The position numbers were made by a program, and so were the translations under genes. Shown piece by piece: positions 1-7,751 of a DNA stretch of 24,978 bases; position 1 is the first letter of the stretch, and each line of letters starts with the position of its first letter. Source of the stretch: Thiobacillus sp. UBA6918. Lineage in GTDB: Bacteria; Pseudomonadota; Gammaproteobacteria; Burkholderiales; Thiobacillaceae. The notes beneath the pieces are model-generated. The model worked only from the letters and a program-made list of their open reading frames with translations. It was not told the origin of the DNA and did not search any database. The stretch spans positions 13,806 through 38,783 of the forward strand of contig DKAU01000019.1 of NCBI GenBank assembly GCA_002450925.1, written 5' to 3'.

Positions 1-780
1 TCGGTCTTGTTGATGTGCTGGCCACCGGCACCAGAGGCGCGGTAGGTATCGACGCGCAGGTCTGCCGGATTGACTTCGATCTCGAAGGACTCGTCGATCT
101 CGGGATAGACGAATACGCTGGCGAAACTGGTGTGGCGGCCGCCGGACGAATCGAACGGCGACTTGCGTACCAGCCGGTGCACGCCGGTTTCGGTGCGCAG
201 ATAGCCATAGGCGTACTCGCCTTCGATCTTGATGCTGGCGGAACGGATGCCGGCTACATCGCCTTCGGTTTCTTCCAGAACTTCAGCCTTGAAGCCCTTG
301 CGTTCGGCATAGCGCAGATATTGGCGCAGCAGCATGGAGGCCCAGTCGCAGGCCTCGGTGCCGCCGGCGCCTGCCTGGATGTCGATAAAGCAGTTGTTGG
401 GGTCTGCCGGATTGGAGAACATGCGGCGGAATTCCAGGCCGGAAACTTTCTCCTCGACGCCGTCCACGTCTGTGATGACGGCGTTAAGCGTGTCTTCGTC
501 GTTTTCCGCAACGGCCATGTCAAACAGGTCGCGTGCGTCGCCAAGACCCTGCTGGATCTGGTCAAGAACAAGGACAACGTCTTCCAGGCTTTTGCGCTCG
601 CGGCCGATGTCCTGGGCTTTTTTGGGGTCATCCCAGAGGCTGGGATCTTCGGCGAGCTTTACGACTTCTTCGAGACGACCTTTCTTCCCGTCGTAGTCAA
701 AGATACCCCCTCAGGGAACGTGAACGATCGGCAAGATCCGTCAGTCTCCCTTCGAGTTGGTTGAGTACTTCTGCTTCCAT
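1..780 (-). CDS. prfB: Peptide chain release factor 2 (RF2), 3' end cut by the window; needs a +1 frameshift
   Basis: RF2 recognises UGA and UAA stop codons on the ribosome and triggers peptide release. The gene starts at ATG 780-778 and reads 27 codons ending in LRGYL. It then meets an in-frame TGA at 699-697. Moving +1 there restores a long open frame beginning DYDGKKGRLEEV, which stays open to base 1. That frame has the stop-codon-reading tripeptide SPF (bases 161-153) and the catalytic GGQ motif (bases 26-18, in GAGGQHINKT). About 259 residues are visible of the family's roughly 365. The start matches the usual RF2 beginning (MEAE followed by NQLE), but no Shine-Dalgarno sequence is visible in front of it. 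The interruption is the known autoregulatory frameshift, not a mutation. prfB lies downstream of recJ and a DUF4010 gene on the same strand, so it could be read from their transcript or from its own promoter near 808-813. Confidence 0.97.
696..711 (-). promoter_or_regulatory. RF2 programmed +1 frameshift signal
   Basis: Read on the minus strand the site is AGGGGG TAT CTT TGA C. AGGGGG (711-706) resembles a Shine-Dalgarno sequence and sits three bases before the slippery CTT codon (702-700). The TGA stop (699-697) is followed by C, the weakest context for termination. In characterised RF2 genes, low RF2 lets the peptidyl-tRNA slip from CUU to UUU so that translation continues with GAC, and high RF2 terminates at UGA. 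All elements are present with canonical spacing. Confidence 0.95.
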
Positions 781-791
781 GATGCGTAGTG

Positions 792-813
792 ATTCGGCAA
801 AGGCCGAATTATA
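792..813 (-). promoter_or_regulatory. Possible prfB promoter -10 overlapped by a perfect inverted repeat
   Basis: On the minus strand TATAAT (813-808) is a perfect -10 hexamer, 27 bases before the prfB start, and overlaps the TAA stop of the upstream DUF4010 gene. A perfect 7-base inverted repeat, ATTCGGC / GCCGAAT with a 4-base loop, occupies 809-792, across the end of the -10 and the expected transcription start. No convincing -35 hexamer lies 16-18 bases upstream. The palindrome could be an operator, a 5' mRNA hairpin or a weak 3' end for the upstream gene. It has no T-run, so it is not a typical terminator. Confidence 0.4.
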
Positions 814-2074
814 CGCGGAATAGCAGCCAGCCGATGATGAGTCCGCCGCCTGCGGCACCCATGCCGGCGATAGCGTGGCGTGCCATGCGCCAGCCGCCGA
901 TGGCCCAGACCAGCGCGGATTTGAAGCCAAGATTGGCAAGGTAGGCCAGGATGATGGCGAAAATGGTTTCGTCGAGCGTGAGACTGTGAAGACTGAACAG
1001 CCTCAGCGAGGAAAGGGTGATGGCATCGACATCGGTCAGACCCGATACGGCTGCAACGGCATAAACGCCTTTCGTGCCGACCTGATCTGAAAGCCAGGCC
1101 GAAGCCAGCAGCACGATGGCATAAAGCGCGCCAAAGGTGAGTGCGGCGCGTATTTCTGTTGGGTTTGACAATGCCAGTTCAGGTGTTTCGCCCGTTGGCT
1201 TGAGTTTGCGCAGCCCATACCAGGCAGCGAGCGAGCCAATTGCCAGACCGGTTGCGAGGATGGGGGCAAGCTTGCCGAATGCGGGAAGCGAAAGAACCCC
1301 GACGAGGACGGACAAGCGCACCAGCACGACAAGATTGGCCAGCACGATTACCACGACAGACAACCTTCCCATTGCTTCGTTGCCCTTGCCGTGGCGCGAG
1401 AAAGTGAGGGTGGTGGCGGTGCTTGACACGATCCCTCCCAGAAGACCGATCAGGACTGTGCCCCGGCTTTGTCCTACGATGCGCAGCGCGGCGTAACCGG
1501 CCAAGCTGATGCCGGATATCAATACCACCATCCACCAGATCTGGTGGGGGTTGAGTGCGCCATAGGGCCCGTATCCCTGATTTGGCAGCAAGGGCAGCAC
1601 GATCAGCAAAAGCACCGCGAACTGCAGGAAGGAAATCAGGTCGCGCCGGGTAAGCGCCTCGCTGATGCCGCGCAATTCTGCCTTGAAGTAAAGCAGGATG
1701 GTTGAAGCGATGCCCAACATCACGGCGAGTTGCAATTCGTCGTACCAGCACAGCACGCCCAGTCCGTAACAGACCAGTATGGCGCCGACAGTCGTGGTGC
1801 CGGGGTCGCCGCTTTCCGTTGGTTGTTCCATATAGGCGGCCACGATCATTGCGCCCGACAGCAATAACCCGATGGCAATGATCCAGGGCGAGCCGGTCTT
1901 TTCGGCAATGTGCGAGGCCATGGCGCCGAACATGGCGGTCAGTGCAAATGTGCGCAAGCCGGCTTTTGCCGAGGGGTTGCGTTCACGCTCCAGGCCCAAC
2001 AGCAGGCCAAGCGCCAGCGCAACCAGATAGCGTGGCAGAACAGATAGATCAGCAGGCAGCCATTCTGGATTCAT
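809..2074 (-). CDS. MgtC/DUF4010 family multi-pass membrane protein
   Basis: This 421-residue, very hydrophobic protein has about 11-12 predicted membrane segments. The N-terminal part carries the MgtC/SapB-like signature: a first helix ending LGLERE (residues 26-31), then GLRTFAL (39-45). The C-terminal half fits DUF4010, with glycine/serine-rich helices and SGLTDVDAIT near residue 343. MgtC relatives are linked to magnesium stress and virulence in other bacteria, but DUF4010 proteins have no proven substrate, so the role here is unknown beyond an inner-membrane location. Its ATG overlaps the recJ stop by four bases (ATGA), implying translational coupling. prfB follows 28 bases after its stop. 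The start is supported by the overlap and by the position of the first helix. Confidence 0.85.
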   Translation of the reverse strand: MNPEWLPADLSVLPRYLVALALGLLLGLERERNPSAKAGLRTFALTAMFGAMASHIAEKTGSPWIIAIGLLLSGAMIVAAYMEQPTESGDPGTTTVGAILVCYGLGVLCWYDELQLAVMLGIASTILLYFKAELRGISEALTRRDLISFLQFAVLLLIVLPLLPNQGYGPYGALNPHQIWWMVVLISGISLAGYAALRIVGQSRGTVLIGLLGGIVSSTATTLTFSRHGKGNEAMGRLSVVVIVLANLVVLVRLSVLVGVLSLPAFGKLAPILATGLAIGSLAAWYGLRKLKPTGETPELALSNPTEIRAALTFGALYAIVLLASAWLSDQVGTKGVYAVAAVSGLTDVDAITLSSLRLFSLHSLTLDETIFAIILAYLANLGFKSALVWAIGGWRMARHAIAGMGAAGGGLIIGWLLFRV

Positions 2075-3765
2075 GACAAGGACTCCCAGTGATGCAGTTT
2101 CAACTGGATGGCAATCTGGCCATTGAACTCATTGAGCATGGTGGTATAGGTTCCGGCAAAGCGATCAGGCAGCATTTCGTGGTGAAAAAACAGCATGGCT
2201 TCCATGCGTCTGTTTTCCATGCTTACTTCCAGTTTAAGATGTTTTTCGCCGACTACGCGCTGGTTGAGCACCCTGAAGTCGCCCTGAAACAAAGGCGCCG
2301 GAAATCCCTGGCCCCACACGGCATGATCGAGGGATCTGACCACATCAATGCTCAGCTCGGCGAGGTCGAGTTCACCATCCGTCTCGATGATTTCCTCCAG
2401 GTCCGCCGGTGACAGCCATTCGCTGGCAAGCTGTTCAAACGCCTCCTGAAATGCCGGGAAATTTTCTTCTTTGATGGACAGGCCTGCCGCCATGGCATGG
2501 CCGCCAAATTTAAGTATGAGGCCGGGGTGTTGACGGTCTATCCAGTCGAGCGCATCACGCAGATGCAGCGCGGCGATGGATCGGCCGGAGCCTTTCAACT
2601 CACCGCCATCGCCCGGCGCAAACGCGATGACAGGACGGTGGTACTTTTCCTTAAGGCGTGAGGCCAGAATGCCGACCACGCCTGCATGCCATTCCTGATG
2701 ATAGATCGCGATGCCATGTTTGCCGACGCAGTCAATTTCTTCCAGCAGGGCCAGCGCCTGCTCTTTCATGTCAGCCTCGATGTCCTTGCGTGATTGGTTG
2801 ATGTCGTGCAGTTGTTGAGCGAGCGGCAGGGCTTTATCGATGCTGCTTGCCAACAGGCAGTCGATGCCCAGGCGCATGTCTTCCAGCCGTCCGGCAGCAT
2901 TCAGCCGCGGCCCCAGCATGAAGGCAAGATCGAAGACACTGGCTTTTTCGGGACGGCGACCTGACACCTGCATCAGCGCCTTGATGCCGGGCGAAGCGAG
3001 GCCCGCGCGGATACGCTGCAAGCCCTGATTGACGAGGACTCGGTTGTTGGCATCGAGCTTCACGACATCAGCCACCGTGCCCAGCGCCACGCGGTCGAGC
3101 AGCACGCGCAGATCGGGTTCCTGCTGCCCATCGAATGTGCCGCGATTTCTCAGTTCCGAACGCAATGCCAGCAGCAAGTAGAACATCACCCCCACGCCTG
3201 CGAGATTCTTGCTGGGGAACGGGCAACCAGGCTGGTTGGGATTGACGATACCGGCTGCATCGGGAAGCGTGTCGCCAGGCAGATGGTGATCGGTGACGTA
3301 GACCGGGATGCCCAGTTCGTTGGCAGCGTTGACGCCGTCGATGGCGGAAATGCCGTTGTCCACGGTGATGAGGGCATCAGGCTCGCGTTGCGCCGCTTCC
3401 TCGACAATGGCAGGAGAAAGTCCGTAGCCATGCACGGCGCGATTGGGCACCAGGTAGTCGACCTTTGCACCCAGCATGCGCAGGCCTTCCACACCTACCG
3501 CACAGGCCGTGGCGCCGTCGGCATCGTAATCAGCCACGATGAGGAAGCGCGCACCGGCTTCGATGCCATCTGCCAACTCGGAGGCCATGTCGCGGATACC
3601 CTTCATGGAGTCGAAAGGTAACAGGCTGGTGAGACGTGACTGGATTTCTTCCGGGGTGTCTACGTTTCTCGCAGCGTAAAGCCTGGACATCAGCGGGCTG
3701 ATGCCATGGCCGAGCAATTTTTCGTATTTTCCGGGATCAATGCTGCGGGGCTGGATCTTGGGCAT
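2071..3765 (-). CDS. recJ: Single-stranded-DNA-specific exonuclease RecJ
   Basis: RecJ is a 5'-3' single-strand DNA exonuclease of the DHH superfamily that acts in recombination (RecF pathway), base-excision and mismatch repair. The 564-residue length is normal. Manganese-binding motifs appear in order: DYDADGATA (79-87), VDNGIS (135-140), TDHH (158-161) and NPN (175-177). GPRLNAAGR (285-293) and the DHHA1 domain follow, with EWHAGVVGI (358-366), GSGRS (392-396) and GGHAMAAG (421-428). An OB-like C-terminal domain completes the protein. No motif is missing. The ATG lies one base beyond the glgA stop, and the stop overlaps the DUF4010 start, so recJ sits in the middle of a tight minus-strand run. 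In other proteobacteria recJ is often close to prfB, as here. Confidence 0.97.
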   Translation of the reverse strand: MPKIQPRSIDPGKYEKLLGHGISPLMSRLYAARNVDTPEEIQSRLTSLLPFDSMKGIRDMASELADGIEAGARFLIVADYDADGATACAVGVEGLRMLGAKVDYLVPNRAVHGYGLSPAIVEEAAQREPDALITVDNGISAIDGVNAANELGIPVYVTDHHLPGDTLPDAAGIVNPNQPGCPFPSKNLAGVGVMFYLLLALRSELRNRGTFDGQQEPDLRVLLDRVALGTVADVVKLDANNRVLVNQGLQRIRAGLASPGIKALMQVSGRRPEKASVFDLAFMLGPRLNAAGRLEDMRLGIDCLLASSIDKALPLAQQLHDINQSRKDIEADMKEQALALLEEIDCVGKHGIAIYHQEWHAGVVGILASRLKEKYHRPVIAFAPGDGGELKGSGRSIAALHLRDALDWIDRQHPGLILKFGGHAMAAGLSIKEENFPAFQEAFEQLASEWLSPADLEEIIETDGELDLAELSIDVVRSLDHAVWGQGFPAPLFQGDFRVLNQRVVGEKHLKLEVSMENRRMEAMLFFHHEMLPDRFAGTYTTMLNEFNGQIAIQLKLHHWESLS

Positions 3766-3766
3766 G

Positions 3767-5215
3767 TCAGGAAACTTTGAGCATCTCCCGATACAGGTCG
3801 AGGTACTGGTGGGCGCTTTTCCCCCAGCCGAAATCTTTTTTCATCCCGTTTGTCATCAGCTTCTGCCATGCAAGTTTGTGGCGGAAAAGAATCAAAGCGC
3901 GATTGATGGTTTCGGCGAGAGCATTTTTATCCAGATGATCGATGACGAAACCGTTCGCCTTGCCCTGGTTTAGGTTTTCCTGACTGGCATGGATAACAGT
4001 ATCAGCCAGGCCGCCAACCCTGGTTACGACAGGAATCGTTCCATAGCGCAGGCTGTACATCTGGTTCAGTCCGCACGGTTCAAAGCGGGAGGGCATGAGG
4101 AACATGTCTGCCCCTGCCTCGATCCGATGGGCAAGGCCCTCATCGTATCCAATAAATACAGCTACTTGTCCGGGGTTTGCATTTGCCAGCTTGCGCCATG
4201 CTGCTTCCAGTTTTTGTTCGCCATTCCCAAGCACGACCAGTTGTGCACCCATTTGCAGGAGTTTTGGCGCCGCCTCGATCACGACATCCGAACCCTTTTG
4301 ATGTGCCATCCTCGACACCATACCAAGCAATGGTGTCTTGGCGTTGCATTGCATGCCGAGCTCGCCTTGCAAAGAGAGTTTGTTAGACGACTTGCCGGCG
4401 AGATTCTCAAACGAGTACGGCGTGTAGAGGTGAGGGTCAGTGGCCGGATTCCATTCCCGGGTGTCGATACCGTTCAGTATCCCATGCAACACACTCTTGC
4501 GCGCACTAAGCAAGCCCTGGAATCCCATGCCAAACGCTTCAGTCTGGATTTCCTTCGCATAATTCGGGCTGACTGTTGTGATTCTTGTAGCGTAATTCAG
4601 TCCAGCCTTCAGAAAGGACAGGTTTCCGTAATACTCAAGGCCATCCACCGAGAAGCTTTCTTTGGGCAGCCCCAGTTTCGCAATGACTTCTGGTGAAAAT
4701 ATTCCTTGATAGGCGATGTTATGAATGGTGAAAACCGAAGGGATGGGGGTTGCTTCCTCGAAATGCAAATATGCTGGCGCGAGCCCCGTTTGCCAGTCAT
4801 TGCAGTGCAGTATGTCCGGGGTGAAATTGACAGGCGATTTTGGCCCTGACATCCAGGCAGCAAACTGGGACAATAAACCAAAGCGCAAGGCGTTGTCCTG
4901 CCAGTCCTGGGTATTTTTGTCCTGATAAAGCCCCTCGCGCTGATAATAGCCTGCATGCTCGATGAGATAGACAGGAAACCCCAAGCCCGGAAAAGTGCCT
5001 CGCAGCAACGCCGTTTCCCCATGGTTTGGGAGATCTATGCGGAATACGCGTGAGAGGTTTTCTGCCTTTTCCAGTGCAGACGGATAGCCCGGCATTAATA
5101 TTCTGGCATCAACCCCAACATCCTGAAGGGCGGCAGGAAGAGCGCCACTGACGTCTGCAAGACCGCCGGTTTTGGCTAGTGGATGGGCTTCGGAAGTGGC
5201 GAACAGAACTTTCAT
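3767..5215 (-). CDS. glgA: Glycogen synthase (ADP-glucose type)
   Basis: The enzyme transfers glucose from ADP-glucose to the growing alpha-1,4-glucan chain in the cytoplasm. The 482-residue length is typical of GT5 glycogen synthases. The N-terminal KTGGLADV (15-22) holds the lysine of the ADP-glucose site, and HCNDWQTGLAP lies in the first Rossmann domain. The second domain carries SRFEPCGLNQMYSLRYG with the GT-B catalytic glutamate, followed by VTRVGGLADTV. The start fits the family (MKVLFATSE). A weak GAGAG stands well upstream, with no strong Shine-Dalgarno. It is the first gene of the minus-strand run glgA-recJ-DUF4010-prfB and is divergent from gnd-zwf, so glycogen storage sits back to back with hexose-phosphate oxidation. 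No other glg gene is in the window. Confidence 0.96.
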   Translation of the reverse strand: MKVLFATSEAHPLAKTGGLADVSGALPAALQDVGVDARILMPGYPSALEKAENLSRVFRIDLPNHGETALLRGTFPGLGFPVYLIEHAGYYQREGLYQDKNTQDWQDNALRFGLLSQFAAWMSGPKSPVNFTPDILHCNDWQTGLAPAYLHFEEATPIPSVFTIHNIAYQGIFSPEVIAKLGLPKESFSVDGLEYYGNLSFLKAGLNYATRITTVSPNYAKEIQTEAFGMGFQGLLSARKSVLHGILNGIDTREWNPATDPHLYTPYSFENLAGKSSNKLSLQGELGMQCNAKTPLLGMVSRMAHQKGSDVVIEAAPKLLQMGAQLVVLGNGEQKLEAAWRKLANANPGQVAVFIGYDEGLAHRIEAGADMFLMPSRFEPCGLNQMYSLRYGTIPVVTRVGGLADTVIHASQENLNQGKANGFVIDHLDKNALAETINRALILFRHKLAWQKLMTNGMKKDFGWGKSAHQYLDLYREMLKVS

Positions 5216-5242
5216 TGGGTCATCAGTCTCTCAACAATTCCG

Positions 5243-5248
5243 AGTATA
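5243..5248 (-). promoter_or_regulatory. Candidate -10 box for the glgA run
   Basis: The 143 bases between divergent glgA and gnd hold TATACT on the minus strand, 28 bases before the glgA ATG, a good match to the sigma-70 -10 consensus. The nearest TTG-type -35 (TTGGAA) is about 22 bases upstream, which is too far, so the promoter call is tentative. On the gnd side only a poor TATGCT near 5328-5333 is visible. No clear operator was seen. Confidence 0.35.
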
Positions 5249-5358
5249 ACGGTGAGTAGATGACAGCGTCTTCCAAAACGAGCCTGATTCTTGCTTAGAC
5301 TTAATTCGGTCATTCAAGTCATTGGACTATGCTGAACAGATTCAACAAGGAGAGGGAA

Positions 5359-6273
5359 ATGCAGGAAACGGGACTGATTGGGCTTGGCCGCATGGGCGGC
5401 AACATGGCTCGCCGCCTTTCACGCGCAGGCTTGAAACTCGCTGTTTACAACCGGACACCTGAGGTGGCACGCGAACTCTCGGCTCAAGAGAATAACCTTC
5501 GAGCGGTTGAAAGCTATGAGTCCCTGGTTGTCAGTTTGCCTTCACCTCGCATTGTCTGGCTGATGCTGCCTGCAGGCGAGGCTACGGAAGCGGCTATCCA
5601 GTCACTTTCAGGCATGCTGGAGAAGGGTGATCTTCTGGTAAATGGCGCCAATGCCTATTATCAGGACAGCATGCGTCATGCGCAGGAGCTCGCGGCCAAA
5701 GGCATCGAATTCGTCGATGCCGGTGTATCAGGCGGCATCTGGGGGCTGGATAACGGCTATGCACTGATGGTGGGCGGTGCGCCCCAGTCTGTTGCACGCT
5801 TGCAGCCATTAATCGAAGCGCTTGCACCTGCGCCCGACAAGGGATGGGTGCATTGCGGACCTGCAGGTTCCGGCCATTACGCCAAGATGGTCCACAACGG
5901 CATCGAGTACGGAATGATGCAGGCGTTGGCGGAAGGGCTGGCGCTGATGAAATCCAAGACTGAATTCAATTTCGATCTTGCGGAAGTATCCGAGTCATGG
6001 CGGCATGGCTCGGTGGTGCGCTCATGGCTGCTCGACCTGACGGCGGAAGTTTTAAAGCAGGACCAGAGTCTGGACCATATTCAGCCTCACGTTGCCGATT
6101 CCGGTGAGGGGCGCTGGACCGCACTTGAAGCCATCAATCAGAAGGTCCCGGCACCGGTGATGTCGCTGGCCTTGATGATGCGCTATGCCACCCAGGGCAA
6201 CAATGATTATCCGGCAAAACTTCTGGCCATGATGCGCAACGCCTTTGGCGGGCACAAGGTGGAACCGAAATGA
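5359..6273 (+). CDS. gnd: 6-phosphogluconate dehydrogenase, decarboxylating, short form
   Basis: It oxidises and decarboxylates 6-phosphogluconate to ribulose-5-phosphate in the oxidative pentose-phosphate pathway. I chose ATG 5359 (304 residues) over the in-frame ATG at 5329 because AAGGAG (5347-5352) stands six bases before it and the dinucleotide fold then starts at once: GLIGLGRMGGNMA (5-17). Conserved blocks are VDAGVSGG and the catalytic stretch AKMVHNGIEYG. At about 300 residues it belongs to the short, often NAD-linked class rather than the ~470-residue NADP enzyme. The second strand nevertheless ends in NRT (31-33), the motif that binds the NADP 2'-phosphate in long 6PGDHs, so cofactor preference is uncertain. 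Its stop overlaps the zwf start by four bases, so the two oxidative enzymes are probably coupled. Confidence 0.93.
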   Translation: MQETGLIGLGRMGGNMARRLSRAGLKLAVYNRTPEVARELSAQENNLRAVESYESLVVSLPSPRIVWLMLPAGEATEAAIQSLSGMLEKGDLLVNGANAYYQDSMRHAQELAAKGIEFVDAGVSGGIWGLDNGYALMVGGAPQSVARLQPLIEALAPAPDKGWVHCGPAGSGHYAKMVHNGIEYGMMQALAEGLALMKSKTEFNFDLAEVSESWRHGSVVRSWLLDLTAEVLKQDQSLDHIQPHVADSGEGRWTALEAINQKVPAPVMSLALMMRYATQGNNDYPAKLLAMMRNAFGGHKVEPK

Positions 6274-7751
6274 GTAACCTGACCGATACCCCCTGCGCGC
6301 TGGTCATTTTTGGTGCGACAGGCAATCTTGCCAGTCTCAAGCTGTTGCCGGCATTGTTTCATCTGGAGCAGGCCGGCAGGTTGCCCGCTCATTTGTCCGT
6401 TATTGCTTTCTCTCGACGCGACTGGAATGACTCGGAATGGCGTGCTCATCTTCGCGAGGTGCTTCGAGAAAGGATTGGTGAGGAATGCCCGGAAGCCATC
6501 TGCGAACATTTCCTTGCGCGCTTCAGTTATGTGCAGGGGGAGTTCCAGGACCCGGCAGCCTATGCACGGCTGCTCGAGGCACTGGCTCATCCGGCCATGG
6601 GCGCCTGTTCAAATGTGGTGTTCTACCTTGCGATCAAACCTACCGAGTATTCCGCAGTTATTCGAAATCTGGACGACGCGGGCCTGAACAAGCCGCGTGG
6701 CCTGCATCGCATCGTGGTAGAAAAACCATTTGGCGAGGATCTTGAGTCGGCACAGGTTCTGAACCAGATGCTGCATCGTTGCTTTAACGAGGAACAGATC
6801 TTCCGCATCGATCATTATCAAGGCAAGGAGACGGTACAAAACTTATTGGTATTCCGTTTTGCCAATACGCTGATCGAGCCGTTGTGGAATCGCAATTTCA
6901 TCGACCATGTGCAGATCACTGTGTCCGAGTCCATTGGAATCGGCAGCCGTGCGGATTATTACGACAGGGCTGGAGCGTTGCGTGACATGTTGCAAAACCA
7001 CATGATGCAGCTACTGACACTGGTTGCCATGGAGCCACCGCCAGCCCTTGAGCCCGATGCGTTGCGCGACGAGAAGGTCAAGGTGCTGCGTTCCATTCGG
7101 CCTATCCCTCGTCGGGCAGTGCATGCGCATGCCTTTCGTGCCCAGTATGCTGCAGGAAGGATTCATGACCAGAATGTGCCGGGTTATTCGCAGGAGGCCG
7201 GCGTGGAAAAGGGCTCGACGACGGAGACCTTTGTTGCCGCCAAGTTCTACATCGACAACTGGCGCTGGCGTGGCGTGCCGTTTTACCTGCGAACTGGCAA
7301 ACGCTTGAAGGAGCAGCAATCAATGATTGCACTTCGGTTGCGCCATCCGCCCCAGCAGTTGTTCCGGGAGACGCCGCTGGAAACGCTTGAGCCGAACTGG
7401 ATTCTGCTTTCAATCCAACCCAAGGAGTCCATGCACATGGAGATCCATGTCAAGCAGCCGGGCCTGGACATGGATACGCGCCTCATGCAATTGCATGCGG
7501 GGTTCCGTGCCATGAACGAGCGTGTGCTGGATGCCTACGAGGCGCTGCTGCTGGATGTCATCGAAGGTGACCGTACCCTGTTTATTCGCTTCGACGAAGT
7601 AGAATGGGCGTGGCGCGTGGTTGATCCCATTCTCAAGTTCTGGGCTCAGGAACGTGAATTCATCCACACTTATGCGGCCGGTACCTGGGGGCCTCAGGAA
7701 GCAAACCGGTTGTTCGATTCGGAAGATCAGGAATGGCGAAACAGTTTGTAG
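6270..7751 (+). CDS. zwf: Glucose-6-phosphate 1-dehydrogenase
   Basis: It catalyses the first oxidative step of the pentose-phosphate or Entner-Doudoroff route, glucose-6-phosphate to 6-phosphogluconolactone with NAD(P)H formation. The protein is 493 residues, the normal size. The nucleotide-binding loop is FGATGNLA (14-21), with N where many homologues have D. EKPFG (151-155) and the substrate-binding RIDHYQGKE (179-187), containing the catalytic histidine region, are intact. YLRTGKRL lies in the C-terminal domain. The ATG overlaps the gnd stop (ATGA). The last 19 bases overlap the start of the DUF255 gene, so all three plus-strand genes look like one transcript. No 6-phosphogluconolactonase gene is present in the window. 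Confidence 0.97.
   Translation: MSNLTDTPCALVIFGATGNLASLKLLPALFHLEQAGRLPAHLSVIAFSRRDWNDSEWRAHLREVLRERIGEECPEAICEHFLARFSYVQGEFQDPAAYARLLEALAHPAMGACSNVVFYLAIKPTEYSAVIRNLDDAGLNKPRGLHRIVVEKPFGEDLESAQVLNQMLHRCFNEEQIFRIDHYQGKETVQNLLVFRFANTLIEPLWNRNFIDHVQITVSESIGIGSRADYYDRAGALRDMLQNHMMQLLTLVAMEPPPALEPDALRDEKVKVLRSIRPIPRRAVHAHAFRAQYAAGRIHDQNVPGYSQEAGVEKGSTTETFVAAKFYIDNWRWRGVPFYLRTGKRLKEQQSMIALRLRHPPQQLFRETPLETLEPNWILLSIQPKESMHMEIHVKQPGLDMDTRLMQLHAGFRAMNERVLDAYEALLLDVIEGDRTLFIRFDEVEWAWRVVDPILKFWAQEREFIHTYAAGTWGPQEANRLFDSEDQEWRNSL

Noticed and set aside
15..764. Long plus-strand open frame opposite prfB (249 codons)
   Set aside because: It is antisense to the RF2 frame that carries SPF and GGQ motifs, and its translation has no recognisable family.
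697..780. prfB as a pseudogene broken by TGA
   Set aside because: The break coincides with the canonical recoding signal and the downstream frame is intact.
3989..4696. 235-codon plus-strand frame within glgA
   Set aside because: Antisense shadow of a well-conserved glycogen synthase; no domain recognised.
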